A DNA stretch of 64,000 nucleotides from Novilysobacter selenitireducens (GCF_020026895.1 NZ_JAINZW010000006.1:124001-188000), one strand, 5' to 3'. Positions 1-13,476 are shown, counted from the stretch's first letter. A program made the numbers and translations. The notes: generated by a model not told the origin, from the letters alone.

Positions 1-300
1 GACGTGGCCGCGGCCGAAGCCTACGGCGAGCGCCGCGAAGGCATGACCCAGCGCGTGCCCAAGAAGCACTTCCAGGGCGCCAGGCTGCAGCCGGGCATGC
101 AGGCCGTGCTGCCGACCAACTTCGGCCCGCGCGCGGTCACCATCCAGAAGGTGGGCATGAGCGTGGTCGACGTCGACCTCAACCACCCGATGGCGGGCAA
201 GGACCTGCACTTCAAGGTGGAGATCGTCGACGTGCGCGAAGCCAGTGCCGAGGAGATCGAGCACAAGCACGTGCACGGCGAGGGCGGCCACCAGCACTGA
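1..300 (+). CDS. slyD: SlyD-type FKBP peptidyl-prolyl isomerase, C-terminal part
   Basis: This is the 3' end of a gene that starts before the window; the frame is open from the first base. The visible residues match the end of SlyD-type FKBP isomerases: the AYGERREG segment, the beta strands of the inserted chaperone flap, and the segment HPMAGKDLHFKVEIVDV that closes the FKBP fold. The product ends in a His-rich tail (HKHVHGEGGHQH), which in SlyD binds Ni(II) and other metals; the tail is short compared with the E. coli protein. The family works in the cytoplasm as a prolyl isomerase and chaperone, and in some species helps nickel delivery to hydrogenase. A clear intrinsic terminator follows, so the gene ends its transcription unit. 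Confidence 0.88.
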   Translation, partial: DVAAAEAYGERREGMTQRVPKKHFQGARLQPGMQAVLPTNFGPRAVTIQKVGMSVVDVDLNHPMAGKDLHFKVEIVDVREASAEEIEHKHVHGEGGHQH

Positions 301-324
301 GGTCGAATCCACCGGTATCCGATG

Positions 325-356
325 ACGGCCCGCCACGCGCGGGCCGTTTTCTTTTC
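325..356 (+). terminator. Intrinsic terminator after slyD
   Basis: A perfect 8-bp stem (ACGGCCCG pairing with CGGGCCGT) with a 7-base loop is followed by TTTTCTTTT. It lies 25 bases after the slyD stop. Confidence 0.85.
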
Positions 357-429
357 CGGCGGCGGGGCGCTGGAGACGTGGTCGCCCCGGCTGGCATGAT
401 CGCGGCTCGATCAGGGACGGGGGCAGGGG

Positions 430-1698
430 ATGGACGCACGCACGGACATGTTGATGCCGGTGGCGCCGGGCGAGCGCATCGTGGCGATGGACGCGGTGCG
501 CGCATTCGCGCTGCTGGGCATCCTGCTGATGAACATCGAGGGGATGGTCGGGCCGCTGTTCGGCTCGATCACAGGCGTGAACCCGGCGCTGACCGGCGCC
601 GACCGGGTGGCCGACACGCTCATCTACATCTTCGTGCAGGGCAAGTTCTACACCCTCTTCTCGCTGCTGTTCGGCATGGGGTTTGCGGTGATGATGGCGC
701 GCGCGGACGCCGCCGGCCGGTCGTTCACCGTGCTGTACCTGCGCCGCACGTTCGCATTGCTCGCGATCGGCCTGCTGCACCTGCTGCTGCTCTGGTCGGG
801 CGACATCCTGGTGAACTACGCGCTCATGGCGCTGGTGCTGCTGGCCGTGTTCCGCGCGACGCCGGTCCACCGGCTGCCCTGGTGGGGCGTCGCGCTGTAC
901 CTGGCGCCGGCCACGATCATGGCGCTGGGCGGCGCGATGGGCTCGCTCGCACAGCTCGACCCGGCGGCGGCGGCCGACATGGCGAAGGGCCTGGCCGAGC
1001 AGGAACGCGCGATGGCAGACGCGCTGGCCGCGCAGCGCGCCACCTACGGCGGCAGCGACTACTTCGCGGCCATGGCGCGACGCTGGGACGACTTCACGAT
1101 GTTCATCGGCTACCTGCCGGTGATGGGCGCGCACATCCTGGGCATGTTCCTGCTGGGGTCGTGGTTCGTGCGTATCGGGGCAATCCAGCGGCCGGACGAG
1201 TTCGCCCGCCTCTACACGTTGCTGCGTTGGGTGGCCCTGCCGCTGGGCCTGGCGGCGATGCTGCTGGCGTGGTGGCGGGTGCCGACGGTGGACTTCGGCC
1301 GGTTGGACATCGAATCCGGCATGGCGTCGGTGCTCACCGCGATCGCCAACCTCCTGATGTGCCTGGGCTACCTGGCATGGTTGCTGCGGGGCCTGAATGG
1401 AGGCGGCCTGGCCGCGCGCGCGCTGGCGTGGATCGCACCGGCCGGGCGTATGGCGCTCACCAACTACCTGACGCAGTCGCTGGTGTGCACGACGATTTTC
1501 GCCGGCTACGGGCTGGGGTACTTCGAGCAGTTGCCGCGCGCCTGGCAGGTACCGTTCGCGCTGGTGTTGTTCGCGTTGCAGGTCGTCGTAAGCCGCGCGT
1601 GGCTGGCGCGCTTCCGCCATGGGCCGGTGGAGTGGGGTTGGCGCGCGCTGACCTACGGGCGGCTTCCCGCGATGCGCGTGGTGCCGGGCACGCCCTGA
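430..1698 (+). CDS. DUF418 family integral membrane protein
   Basis: The 422-residue product is very hydrophobic. It opens with the segment VRAFALLGILLMNIEGM typical of DUF418 proteins, followed by several membrane spans, an extracytoplasmic loop rich in Ala and charged residues, and the C-terminal DUF418 domain with GRMALTNYLTQSLV, the family signature. The family sits in the inner membrane, and its biochemical role is not established; some members are linked to envelope or lipid modification. The ATG at 430 was chosen because the signature begins about 30 residues later and no family similarity precedes it. The gene stands alone between the slyD terminator and an oxidoreductase gene 71 bases downstream. 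Family assignment is firm; function is unknown. Confidence 0.85.
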   Translation: MDARTDMLMPVAPGERIVAMDAVRAFALLGILLMNIEGMVGPLFGSITGVNPALTGADRVADTLIYIFVQGKFYTLFSLLFGMGFAVMMARADAAGRSFTVLYLRRTFALLAIGLLHLLLLWSGDILVNYALMALVLLAVFRATPVHRLPWWGVALYLAPATIMALGGAMGSLAQLDPAAAADMAKGLAEQERAMADALAAQRATYGGSDYFAAMARRWDDFTMFIGYLPVMGAHILGMFLLGSWFVRIGAIQRPDEFARLYTLLRWVALPLGLAAMLLAWWRVPTVDFGRLDIESGMASVLTAIANLLMCLGYLAWLLRGLNGGGLAARALAWIAPAGRMALTNYLTQSLVCTTIFAGYGLGYFEQLPRAWQVPFALVLFALQVVVSRAWLARFRHGPVEWGWRALTYGRLPAMRVVPGTP

Positions 1699-1769
1699 CC
1701 GCCGCGGCCGGCATGCATCGTCCCGGTCGTGCGGCCCGGTCCCGCAGCGTCAGGCCCTAGACTTTGCGC

Positions 1770-3026
1770 ATGGAACAACGCGAAGACGTGGTGGTGGTCG
1801 GCGCTGGCGTGATCGGCCTGTCGTGCGCGCTGGCGCTGCTGGATGCGGGCCGCAGCGTGCGGGTGATCGATGCCGGGCGCATCGGCGGCGGCAGTTCGCA
1901 TGGCAACTGCGGCACGATCACGCCCAGCCATGCACCGCCGCTGGCGGCGCCGGGCGTCGTGCTGCGCGCGCTGCGCTGGATGCTGACGCCGGACGCGCCG
2001 CTGTACATCCCGCCCCGCCTGGACCCGATGCTGTGGCGATGGCTTTGGCGGTTTGCCGGGCGCTGCAACATGCGTGACTGGCGGGCATCGGCGGAGGCGA
2101 AGGCGGCACTGCTGGGCGACTCGCGCGCGCGCCTGGGCGAATGGATCACGCGGCATTCGATCGATTGCGGGTTCGTCGAGTCCGGCGAGGATTACGTCTT
2201 CCGTGATGCCCGGGCGTTCGCGCACGGCCAGCAGGAGCTGCCGCTGCTGCGCGAACTGGGCATCGAGGTCGACGTGGTCGACGGCGCGGCGTACGAAGCA
2301 CTGGAGCCGGCGATGAAGCCGGGTGTCGCCGGTGCGATCCGGTTCTCCGGCGACGCGATGCTGCGACCGGACCTCTACCTGTCCGAGCTGGCACGCGTGG
2401 TGCGGGACCGCGGCGGCGTCATCGACGAGCAGCGACCGTTGCTCGGCATCGACCACGTTCACGATGGCCCCCGCCTGCGCACGGCCACGGGCGACCTGCG
2501 TCCGCGCGACGTCGTGGTGGCCGCGGGCGCCTGGTCGCCGCGGTTGGCCAAGGCCATCGACGTACCCGGGCTGTCGCGTGCGATGCAGCCCGGCAAGGGC
2601 TACTCGATCACCTACTCGAGGCCTGCGATCGCACCAAAGCGCCCGCTGGTGCTGCGCGAGCGTGCGGTGTGCGTGACCGCATGGCCCGATGGTTTCCGGC
2701 TGGGCAGCACGATGGAGTTCTCCGGCTTTGACGAGCAGCTCAACGAGCGCCGGCTGGCGGCACTGGAGCGCGGCGCGGCCGAGTACCTGCTCGAGCCGGT
2801 CGGTGCGCAGGTCCGCGAACGCTGGTACGGCTGGCGGCCGATGAGCTGCGACGACATCCCGATCATCGGCGCGGTGCCCGGTCGGCGTGACCTTTGGCTG
2901 GCGACGGGCCACGGGATGATGGGCATGGGCATGAGCGCCGGGACCGCGCAGCTGGTAGCGGATCTTGTCTGCGGCCGCGCCCCCGCGATCGACCCCGCGC
3001 CGTACCGCACCGACCGCTTCGCCTGA
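1770..3026 (+). CDS. FAD-dependent oxidoreductase, DadA-like (D-amino-acid dehydrogenase family)
   Basis: The 418-residue protein starts with a dinucleotide-binding motif (VVVVGAGVIGLSCALAL) and has the DAO-type FAD fold. MQPGKGYSITY in the middle resembles the FAD/substrate region of DadA, and the C-terminal YGWRPMSCDDIPIIG plus LATGHGMMGMGMS complete the FAD site. Family members oxidise D-amino acids or other secondary amines to imino acids and pass electrons to the respiratory chain. The usual dadA partner dadX (alanine racemase) is absent, so the substrate cannot be named. I prefer the ATG at 1770 to the in-frame TTG at 1764. Glutathione reductase follows 86 bases downstream. Confidence 0.78.
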   Translation: MEQREDVVVVGAGVIGLSCALALLDAGRSVRVIDAGRIGGGSSHGNCGTITPSHAPPLAAPGVVLRALRWMLTPDAPLYIPPRLDPMLWRWLWRFAGRCNMRDWRASAEAKAALLGDSRARLGEWITRHSIDCGFVESGEDYVFRDARAFAHGQQELPLLRELGIEVDVVDGAAYEALEPAMKPGVAGAIRFSGDAMLRPDLYLSELARVVRDRGGVIDEQRPLLGIDHVHDGPRLRTATGDLRPRDVVVAAGAWSPRLAKAIDVPGLSRAMQPGKGYSITYSRPAIAPKRPLVLRERAVCVTAWPDGFRLGSTMEFSGFDEQLNERRLAALERGAAEYLLEPVGAQVRERWYGWRPMSCDDIPIIGAVPGRRDLWLATGHGMMGMGMSAGTAQLVADLVCGRAPAIDPAPYRTDRFA

Positions 3027-3112
3027 CTTCGCAAACGCGGTGCGTTGACGCACGGCGCGTCAGACTGCCGCCTTTTCGACGCGATGCCGCCGCGCATCCA
3101 GGGAGGACCGAC

Positions 3113-4453
3113 ATGGCACGCAACTTCGACCTGATCGTGGTCGGCGGCGGCTCGGGGGGGCTGGCCGGTGCCTTCCGCGCGGCCGGGCACGGCGCGCGCG
3201 TCGCGATGCTGGAGCCCGGCGCGCTCGGCGGCACCTGCGTCAACGCCGGCTGCGTACCCAAGAAGGCGATGTGGCTGGCGGCCGAAGTCGCGCGCAAGCT
3301 GACGATGGCCGGCGACCTCGGGTTCGCCACCGAGACCTGCGCGCTGGACTGGCCCGAGTTCATCGCCCACCGCCAGCGCTACATCAACAACATCCACGAG
3401 AGCTACCGGAGACGGCTGGACGAGGCCGGCATCGCCGTGTTGCCGATGCGCGGGCGCCTGACCGGCCCCGGCACCGTGGAATGCGAGGACGGCGTCAGCC
3501 TCTCGGCATCGCGCCTGCTGATCGCCACGGGCGGGCACGCGGTCAAGCCACCCATCGCCGGCGCGGAACTGGGCGGCACCTCCGACGATTTCTTCCACTG
3601 GACGGCGCCGCCGGACGAACTGGCGATCGTCGGTGGCGGCTATGTCGCCGTGGAGCTGGCGGGCGTCATGCAGGCACTGGGCAGCCGGGTGTCGATGTTC
3701 GTGCGCGGGCCCCGGCTGCTCGAAGCCTTCGACCAGGAACTGTGCGACCGGCTGGCGGAGGACTACCGCCACGCCGGCGTGCGCCTGCATTTCGATTGCG
3801 AAGTGGAATCGGTGGAGGGCGAGGGCGACCGTCGGCGCGTGCGTGGGGGCGGGGCGGACCAGGGCACGTTCGACACCGTGCTGTTCGCCACCGGGCGCGC
3901 GCCCAACACCGACGGCCTCGGGCTGGACGCGGCGGGCGTGGACACCGACACGCGTGGACGCATCCTGGTCGACGACCGGCACTCCACGAGTGCTGCGGGC
4001 GTGTATGCGGTCGGGGACGTGACCACCGACCCGGCGCTGACGCCGGTCGCCATCGCCGCCGCGCGACGGTTGATGGAACGTCTGTATGGCGGTCGGAGCG
4101 ACACGCTGGACCTCTCGCAGGTGCCCACGGTGGTGTTCACCCATCCGCCGCTGGGGAAGGTCGGACTGACCGAGGCCGAAGCCCGCGAGTCTCACGACGA
4201 CGTGGAGGTCTACACCACCGGCTTTCGTCCCATGCTGCATTCGCTGGCCGAGTCGCAGCAGCGCAGCCTGTTCAAGCTGGTGTGCGTCGGTAGCGAGCGC
4301 CGGGTGGTCGGGCTGCACCTGCTGGGCGACGCGGCCGACGAGATCCTGCAGGGCTTCGCGGTGGCCATCAAACGCGGCATCACCCTGGACGACCTGCACG
4401 ACACCGTGGCCATCCACCCCACCAGCGCCGAGGAAGTGGTCCTGCTGCGCTGA
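3113..4453 (+). CDS. gorA: Glutathione-disulfide reductase
   Basis: The 446-residue flavoprotein reduces oxidised glutathione with NADPH in the cytoplasm. It has the N-terminal FAD motif (LIVVGGGSGGLAGA) and the redox-active disulfide in the family form GGTCVNAGCVPKK. A central NADPH-binding segment (LAIVGGGYVAVELAGVMQALGS) follows, then the second FAD motif ending in GVYAVGDV, and the dimer-interface active-site histidine in HPTSAEE near the C terminus. CVNAGCVPKK with HPTSAEE marks glutathione reductase rather than lipoamide or mercuric reductase. A strong ribosome-binding site (GGGAGG) lies 7 bases before the ATG, which rules out the longer in-frame extension. REP palindromes begin 15 bases after the stop. 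Confidence 0.93.
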   Translation: MARNFDLIVVGGGSGGLAGAFRAAGHGARVAMLEPGALGGTCVNAGCVPKKAMWLAAEVARKLTMAGDLGFATETCALDWPEFIAHRQRYINNIHESYRRRLDEAGIAVLPMRGRLTGPGTVECEDGVSLSASRLLIATGGHAVKPPIAGAELGGTSDDFFHWTAPPDELAIVGGGYVAVELAGVMQALGSRVSMFVRGPRLLEAFDQELCDRLAEDYRHAGVRLHFDCEVESVEGEGDRRRVRGGGADQGTFDTVLFATGRAPNTDGLGLDAAGVDTDTRGRILVDDRHSTSAAGVYAVGDVTTDPALTPVAIAAARRLMERLYGGRSDTLDLSQVPTVVFTHPPLGKVGLTEAEARESHDDVEVYTTGFRPMLHSLAESQQRSLFKLVCVGSERRVVGLHLLGDAADEILQGFAVAIKRGITLDDLHDTVAIHPTSAEEVVLLR

Positions 4454-4467
4454 GCCCGAAATGCGTC

Positions 4468-4632
4468 TGTAGGAGCGGCTTCAGCCGCGATCGAACTCTC
4501 CAGTCCGTGTAGGAGCGACGTGAGTCGCGACCGTCCGCTCGACGGGTCCTGCGCGGTCGCAGTTTGCGTCGTTCCTGCAAGGCATCGGCCCGACACGCAG
4601 CCAGCCCATCGCGGCTGAAGCCGCTCCTACAG
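4468..4632. repeat. Cluster of four GTAG-type REP palindromes
   Basis: Two palindrome types alternate between gorA and hutG. Units GTAGGAGCGGCTTCAGCCGC at 4469 and GTAGGAGCGACGTGAGTCGC at 4509 point right. A degenerate reverse unit lies at about 4554-4580, and a reverse unit of the first type (GCGGCTGAAGCCGCTCCTAC) ends at 4630. Each unit is a stem-loop with a GTAG foot, as in REP elements mobilised by RAYT transposases. No RAYT gene is in the window. Confidence 0.88.
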
Positions 4633-4659
4633 GTACTGCAGGTGCGCGACAATCGACCC

Positions 4660-5442
4660 ATGGACACCTTCACCCTGCACCGCGGCACCGCGCCGCTTCT
4701 AGTGAGCCTGCCGCACGATGGCAGCGCGATCCCCGATGACCTGGCGGCGCGGATGACGCCCGAAGCGCGCCGCGCACCCGACACCGACTGGCACGTATCT
4801 CGGCTGTACGCCTTCGCCCGGGACCTCGGCGCGTCGGTGCTCGTGCCGCGCTACTCGCGCTACGTCGTCGACCTCAATCGGCCGGAGGACGACACCTCGC
4901 TGTATCCCGGCCAGAACACGACGGGCCTGTGCCCGACCGTGCGCTTCACCGGCGAGCCGCTGTACCTCGAGGGGCAGTCGCCGACCGCCGACGAGATCAC
5001 CGGACGCATCGACACGTACTGGCGTCCATACCACGACGCGCTGCGCGGCGAGCTCGACCGACTTCATGGCCTGCGCGGCCGGGTTGTGCTCTGGGAAGGC
5101 CATTCGATCCGCGGGAGCGACCTGCCGTTCCTGTTCGAGGGCCGCCTGCCGGACCTCAACCTGGGCACGGCCGCCGGCACCAGTTGCACGCCTGCACTGC
5201 AGGCGCGGCTGGAGGGCGTGCTGGCCGCGCAGGGCGCCTACGACTGGGTCGCCAACGGCCGTTTCAAGGGCGGCCATATCACCCGGCACTACGGCGAGTC
5301 GTCGCGCGGCATCGACGCGGTGCAGCTGGAGATCAGCCAGCGCACCTACATGGACGAGGATTCGTTCGAGTACGACGAGGACAAAGCGGCGGACCTGCAG
5401 GTCGTCCTGCGCGACCTGCTCGCCGCCGCCATGCCCCTGTAG
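4660..5442 (+). CDS. hutG: N-formylglutamate deformylase
   Basis: The 260-residue product belongs to the N-formylglutamate amidohydrolase family, which cleaves formylglutamate to glutamate and formate in the last step of one histidine-utilisation route. Family blocks are visible: VSLPHDGSAIP near the N terminus, DTDWHVSRLY, the arginine-rich VPRYSRYVVDLNRP, the metal-site segment LWEGHSIRG, GGHITRHYG, and QLEISQRTYMDE near the end. Length is normal. No hutU, hutH, hutI or hutC lies in the window, so the gene is isolated from its pathway here. Its stop codon TAG (5440-5442) is the TAG inside the GTAG foot of a REP unit, so the last codon and the repeat are fused. The ATG lies 28 bases after the preceding REP cluster. 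Confidence 0.87.
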   Translation: MDTFTLHRGTAPLLVSLPHDGSAIPDDLAARMTPEARRAPDTDWHVSRLYAFARDLGASVLVPRYSRYVVDLNRPEDDTSLYPGQNTTGLCPTVRFTGEPLYLEGQSPTADEITGRIDTYWRPYHDALRGELDRLHGLRGRVVLWEGHSIRGSDLPFLFEGRLPDLNLGTAAGTSCTPALQARLEGVLAAQGAYDWVANGRFKGGHITRHYGESSRGIDAVQLEISQRTYMDEDSFEYDEDKAADLQVVLRDLLAAAMPL

Positions 5443-5551
5443 GAGCGGCTTCGGCCGCGATCGCCACGCAACCTGTCCCGCAGGAGCGACGCAAGTCGCG
5501 ACCTCGCACCCTTCGGGAGACGACGGGGCGCGATTTGCGTCGCTCCTGCAA
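5439..5551. repeat. Cluster of three REP palindromes overlapping the hutG stop
   Basis: Units start at 5439 (GTAGGAGCGGCTTCGGCCGC), at about 5481 (a CAGGAGCGACGCAAGTCGC variant) and in reverse ending near 5550 (GCGATTTGCGTCGCTCCTGC). The first unit supplies the hutG stop codon. The cluster sits between the convergent hutG and parE genes. Confidence 0.88.
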
Positions 5552-5570
5552 CCGCGGTGCGGGCGACGCG

Positions 5571-7490
<1,920 letters not shown>

Positions 7491-7802
7491 TCGTGGGCAG
7501 CGCAGTACGGCAGGCGGCCGGCGAGGATGCGGCGGGGGGCTGGGGCGGTCAAGGCGGGTGGCCGCAACCCGAACGACTGGCCCGGTCTGGTTGTAACCGG
7601 TTACTGGCTCGTCGGACGGCTAAGTGATTGATTGTTAATGGTCCGTTCGTTCAGCAGTCAGACGGTTGGCGCTGGCTAGGGTCGGCGCGCCGCTGGAAAC
7701 GCGGCCATTGACGAAGCAACGGCGCGCATCCCCCTGTCTTCCGCGTGCCCGTTGCCTACCCCTGTTCCGAGAGAGTCATTTGAGTTCCGGAGGAGTTACC
7801 GA
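7491..7802. other. 312-base divergent intergenic region, parE / Ala-rich exported protein
   Basis: This region must hold the promoters of both flanking genes. It contains a perfect palindrome GTAACCGGTTAC (7593-7604) and an AT-richer stretch (about 7620-7645, with TTGATTGTTAATGG) that is a plausible promoter core. A strong ribosome-binding site (GGAGGAG) lies just before the ATG at 7803. No coding potential was seen. Confidence 0.6.
7593..7604. promoter_or_regulatory. Palindrome resembling a LacI-family operator
   Basis: GTAACCGGTTAC is a perfect 12-bp palindrome with a central CCGG, preceded by TT. Operators of LacI-family regulators often have this TGTAACCGGTTACA-like form. It lies 102 bases upstream of parE and 199 bases upstream of the exported-protein gene. 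Binding is inferred only from its form. Confidence 0.4.
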
Positions 7803-8159
7803 ATGAATATCCGCAAGCTGCTGATCCCGACTTTCGCCGCCGCCATGCTGGCCGCTCCGCTCGCGTTCGCACAGGACGTATCCGCCGAGGCGCAGGCCGA
7901 GGTCGACGCTGCCGCTGCCGAGCAGGTCGCGGGCCAGGCGGCCCAGGCGGCCGACCAGGCTGCCACCCAGGCCGCGCAGGCGGCCGATCAGGCGGCGGCT
8001 GCCGCCACGGGTGCGGTCGACGCCGCAGCCGATGCCGACGCATCCGCCCAGGCCGCCGCATCGGCCGAGATCGAGGCTGAAGCCGCCGAGGCCGAGACGG
8101 AAGCGGCTGCCGAGGCAGAGGCCGAAGCCGAGGAAGAAGGCGGCGACGGCGCGCTGTAA
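7803..8159 (+). CDS. Small exported Ala-rich low-complexity protein
   Basis: The 118-residue product has a clear Sec signal peptide (MNIRKLLIPTFAAAMLAAPL, cleavage likely after AFA). The mature part is almost entirely Ala, Gln, Asp and Glu. Residues about 35-65 repeat the unit QAAQAADQAA, and the last third is strongly acidic (alternating A and E, ending EEEGGDGAL). The repeats would form a long helix or coiled coil in the periplasm. GGAGGAG, 6-7 bases before the ATG, fixes the start, and a good terminator follows. No conserved enzyme or binding motif is visible; the role could be structural, like small Ala-rich envelope proteins, but I do not recognise the family. Confidence 0.72.
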   Translation: MNIRKLLIPTFAAAMLAAPLAFAQDVSAEAQAEVDAAAAEQVAGQAAQAADQAATQAAQAADQAAAAATGAVDAAADADASAQAAASAEIEAEAAEAETEAAAEAEAEAEEEGGDGAL

Positions 8160-8178
8160 GCCGCATCGCTGCTCCTTG

Positions 8179-8214
8179 CGGGCGTCCCGGTCTCCGGGGC
8201 GCCCGTTTTCTTTT
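8179..8214 (+). terminator. Intrinsic terminator after the Ala-rich protein gene
   Basis: The stem CGGGCGTCCC pairs with GGGGCGCCCG (one wobble pair) and is followed by TTTTCTTTT, 20 bases after the stop. Confidence 0.82.
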
Positions 8215-8246
8215 CTACGCCCCGCGTCCCGCGTGCCCGCACGTAG

Positions 8247-10031
<1,785 letters not shown>

Positions 10032-10052
10032 CCTATGCGATGCCTGCCTTCC

Positions 10053-10130
10053 GTGGGAGCGGTTTCAGCCGCGACCGGAAGCCGGCACGCATGTCCCACC
10101 GACCGATCGCGGCTGAAGCCGCTCCTACAT
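10053..10130. repeat. Inverted pair of REP palindromes between pyrG and kdsA
   Basis: A forward unit (GTGGGAGCGGTTTCAGCCGC, with a GTGG foot) at 10053 and a reverse unit (GCGGCTGAAGCCGCTCCTAC) ending at 10128 face each other. The spacer is about 30 bases. The pair lies 21 bases after the pyrG stop. Confidence 0.87.
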
Positions 10131-10149
10131 CGCTGCGAGGAGTCGCTTG

Positions 10150-10983
10150 ATGAAACTTTGCGGATTCGAAATCGGCCTGGACCGGCCGTTCTTCCTGATC
10201 GCCGGCCCCTGCGTGATCGAGTCGATGCAATTGCAGCTCGACACCGCCGGCCAGCTCAAGGAAATCACCTCCGCGCTGGGCATCCCCTTCATCTTCAAGT
10301 CCAGCTTCGACAAGGCCAACCGCACTTCGGTGTCGGGCTTCCGCGGCCCGGGCATGGAAGAGGGGTTGAAGGTGCTGTCGGAGGTCAAGCGCCAGCTCGG
10401 CGTGCCGGTGCTCACCGACGTGCACGAGTACACGCCGATGGACGAGGTCGCCAGCGTCGTCGACGTGCTGCAGACCCCGGCGTTCCTGTGCCGGCAGACG
10501 GACTTCATCCAGAAGGTCGCCAGCGCCGGCAAGCCGGTCAACGTGAAGAAGGGCCAGTTCCTGTCGCCATGGGAAATGAAGCACGTCGCCGACAAGGCGC
10601 TTGCCACCGGCAACAAGGACATCATGGTCTGCGAGCGTGGCGCCAGCTTCGGCTACAACAACCTCGTCAGCGACATGCGCAGCCTTGCGGTGATGCGCGA
10701 TACGGGTTGCCCGGTGGTGTTCGACGCGACCCATTCGGTGCAGCTGCCTGGCGGTGCAGGCGGCAAGTCAGGTGGACAGCGCGAGTTCGTGCCGGTGCTG
10801 TCGCGCGCGGCGATGGCCGTGGGCATCAGCGGCATCTTCATGGAAACCCACCCCGACCCGGAGAAGGCGCTGTCGGACGGCCCCAACGCCTGGCCGTTGC
10901 CGAAGATGCGCGCCCTGCTGGAGACGCTGATGGCGATCGACGAGGTCACCAAGCGCAACGGCTTCCTCGAGGCCGAGGCCTGA
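10150..10983 (+). CDS. kdsA: 3-deoxy-8-phosphooctulonate synthase (KDO-8-P synthase)
   Basis: The 277-residue enzyme condenses phosphoenolpyruvate and arabinose-5-phosphate to KDO-8-phosphate for the LPS inner core. It shows the family N-terminal [24 protein letters not shown], the PEP-binding segment around [23 protein letters not shown], and [11 protein letters not shown]. The second residues MKLC come from the ATG at 10150; an in-frame TTG lies immediately before it. A GAGGAG ribosome-binding site is 8 bases upstream. Cys and metal-ligand details suggest nothing unusual. It lies between pyrG and eno as in related genomes. Confidence 0.95.
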   Translation: MKLCGFEIGLDRPFFLIAGPCVIESMQLQLDTAGQLKEITSALGIPFIFKSSFDKANRTSVSGFRGPGMEEGLKVLSEVKRQLGVPVLTDVHEYTPMDEVASVVDVLQTPAFLCRQTDFIQKVASAGKPVNVKKGQFLSPWEMKHVADKALATGNKDIMVCERGASFGYNNLVSDMRSLAVMRDTGCPVVFDATHSVQLPGGAGGKSGGQREFVPVLSRAAMAVGISGIFMETHPDPEKALSDGPNAWPLPKMRALLETLMAIDEVTKRNGFLEAEA

Positions 10984-12408
<1,425 letters not shown>

Positions 12409-12423
12409 CGGGACACACCGGCC

Positions 12424-12762
12424 ATGCGCTGGCTGCGGCTGCTGATGGTGGTGCTGCTGGCGATGCTGGCGTGGCTGCAGTACCACCTGTGGCTGGACGA
12501 AGGCGGCCGGCGCTCGGTCGCCAAGCTCGAGGCGCAGGTTGAGCAGCAGGCGCGCGATAATGGCGGACTGCAGGAGCGCAACGACGCGCTGCAGGCCGAG
12601 GTCGAGGACCTGAAGTCGGGCGAGGCCGCCGTCGAGGAACGTGCCCGCAGCGAGCTGGGCATGATCAAGCCAGGCGAGACCTTCTACCGGGTGGTGGAGC
12701 CGGCGTCGCCAATGGCTGCGCCGGCGGTGGATCCGGTTGCCGGCGAAGCGGGCGCCGACTAG
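12424..12762 (+). CDS. ftsB: Cell division protein FtsB
   Basis: This is a 112-residue bitopic membrane protein: a single N-terminal span (LRLLMVVLLAMLAWLQYHLW), then a coiled coil with heptad-spaced hydrophobics (about residues 32-62). The conserved C-terminal segment ERARSELGMIKPGETFYRVV is the FtsB/DivIC signature. FtsB forms a periplasmic complex with FtsL and FtsQ in the divisome and controls septal peptidoglycan synthesis. The position between eno and ispD is typical for gammaproteobacteria. The stop TAG abuts the ispD start with no gap. Confidence 0.93.
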   Translation: MRWLRLLMVVLLAMLAWLQYHLWLDEGGRRSVAKLEAQVEQQARDNGGLQERNDALQAEVEDLKSGEAAVEERARSELGMIKPGETFYRVVEPASPMAAPAVDPVAGEAGAD

Positions 12763-13476
12763 GTGGCGGGCGCGATGCCGCGATCCGTCTGGGCGGTCGT
12801 TCCGGCGGCGGGCCGCGGCACGCGCTTCGGTGGTGACGTCCCCAAGCAGTACCTCGAGGTGGCCGGCCGCAGCGTTCTCGAACACACGCTGCGCGCGCTG
12901 TTGTCACACCCGGACGTGGCCGGCGCGATGGTGGCGCTCGCGCCGGACGACAGCCGCTGGCCGGGGTGGACTTCGCTGTGCGGCAAGCCGGTATTGCGCT
13001 GCGATGGCGGTGGCGAACGCGCCGATTCGGTGCTGGCGGCGTTGCGCGCGCTGCCACCGTCGGTGCCGGGCGATGCGCTGGTGCTGGTGCATGATGCCGC
13101 CCGGCCCAACCTTGCGGCGTCAGATGTCGGCCGCCTGATCGACGCCGCGATGGAGTCGCCGGACGGCGCGATCCTCGCGGCACCCGTGCGCGACACGCTC
13201 AAGCGCGCTGATGGTGCCGGCTGCATCGACGCTACGGTGCCGCGCGAAGCGTTATGGCGCGCACTGACTCCGCAAGCCTTCCGGCGCGACGCCCTGGTCC
13301 ACGCACTGGAGTCGGCGCGTGCCGTAGGCGTTGCGATGACCGACGAGGCCATGGCGATCGAGCGCGCAGGTGGGCGTCCGGTGCTCGTCGAGGGCCGCGA
13401 GGACAACCTCAAGGTGACGACGCCGGCCGACTTGCGGTTGGCGGAGTTCCTGCTGTCCAGAAGGTCTCCCGGTTGA
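12763..13476 (+). CDS. ispD: 2-C-methyl-D-erythritol 4-phosphate cytidylyltransferase
   Basis: The 237-residue enzyme joins CTP and MEP to form CDP-ME in the non-mevalonate isoprenoid pathway. The N-terminal CTP loop is VVPAAGRGTRFGGDVPKQY, followed by LVHDAARPNL and the TDEAMAIERAG segment near the end. The GTG at 12763 directly follows the ftsB stop; an ATG at 12775 is an alternative start that loses four residues. ispF follows after a 157-base gap containing a REP unit, so the usual tight ispD-ispF coupling is broken by repeat insertion. Confidence 0.93.
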   Translation: MAGAMPRSVWAVVPAAGRGTRFGGDVPKQYLEVAGRSVLEHTLRALLSHPDVAGAMVALAPDDSRWPGWTSLCGKPVLRCDGGGERADSVLAALRALPPSVPGDALVLVHDAARPNLAASDVGRLIDAAMESPDGAILAAPVRDTLKRADGAGCIDATVPREALWRALTPQAFRRDALVHALESARAVGVAMTDEAMAIERAGGRPVLVEGREDNLKVTTPADLRLAEFLLSRRSPG

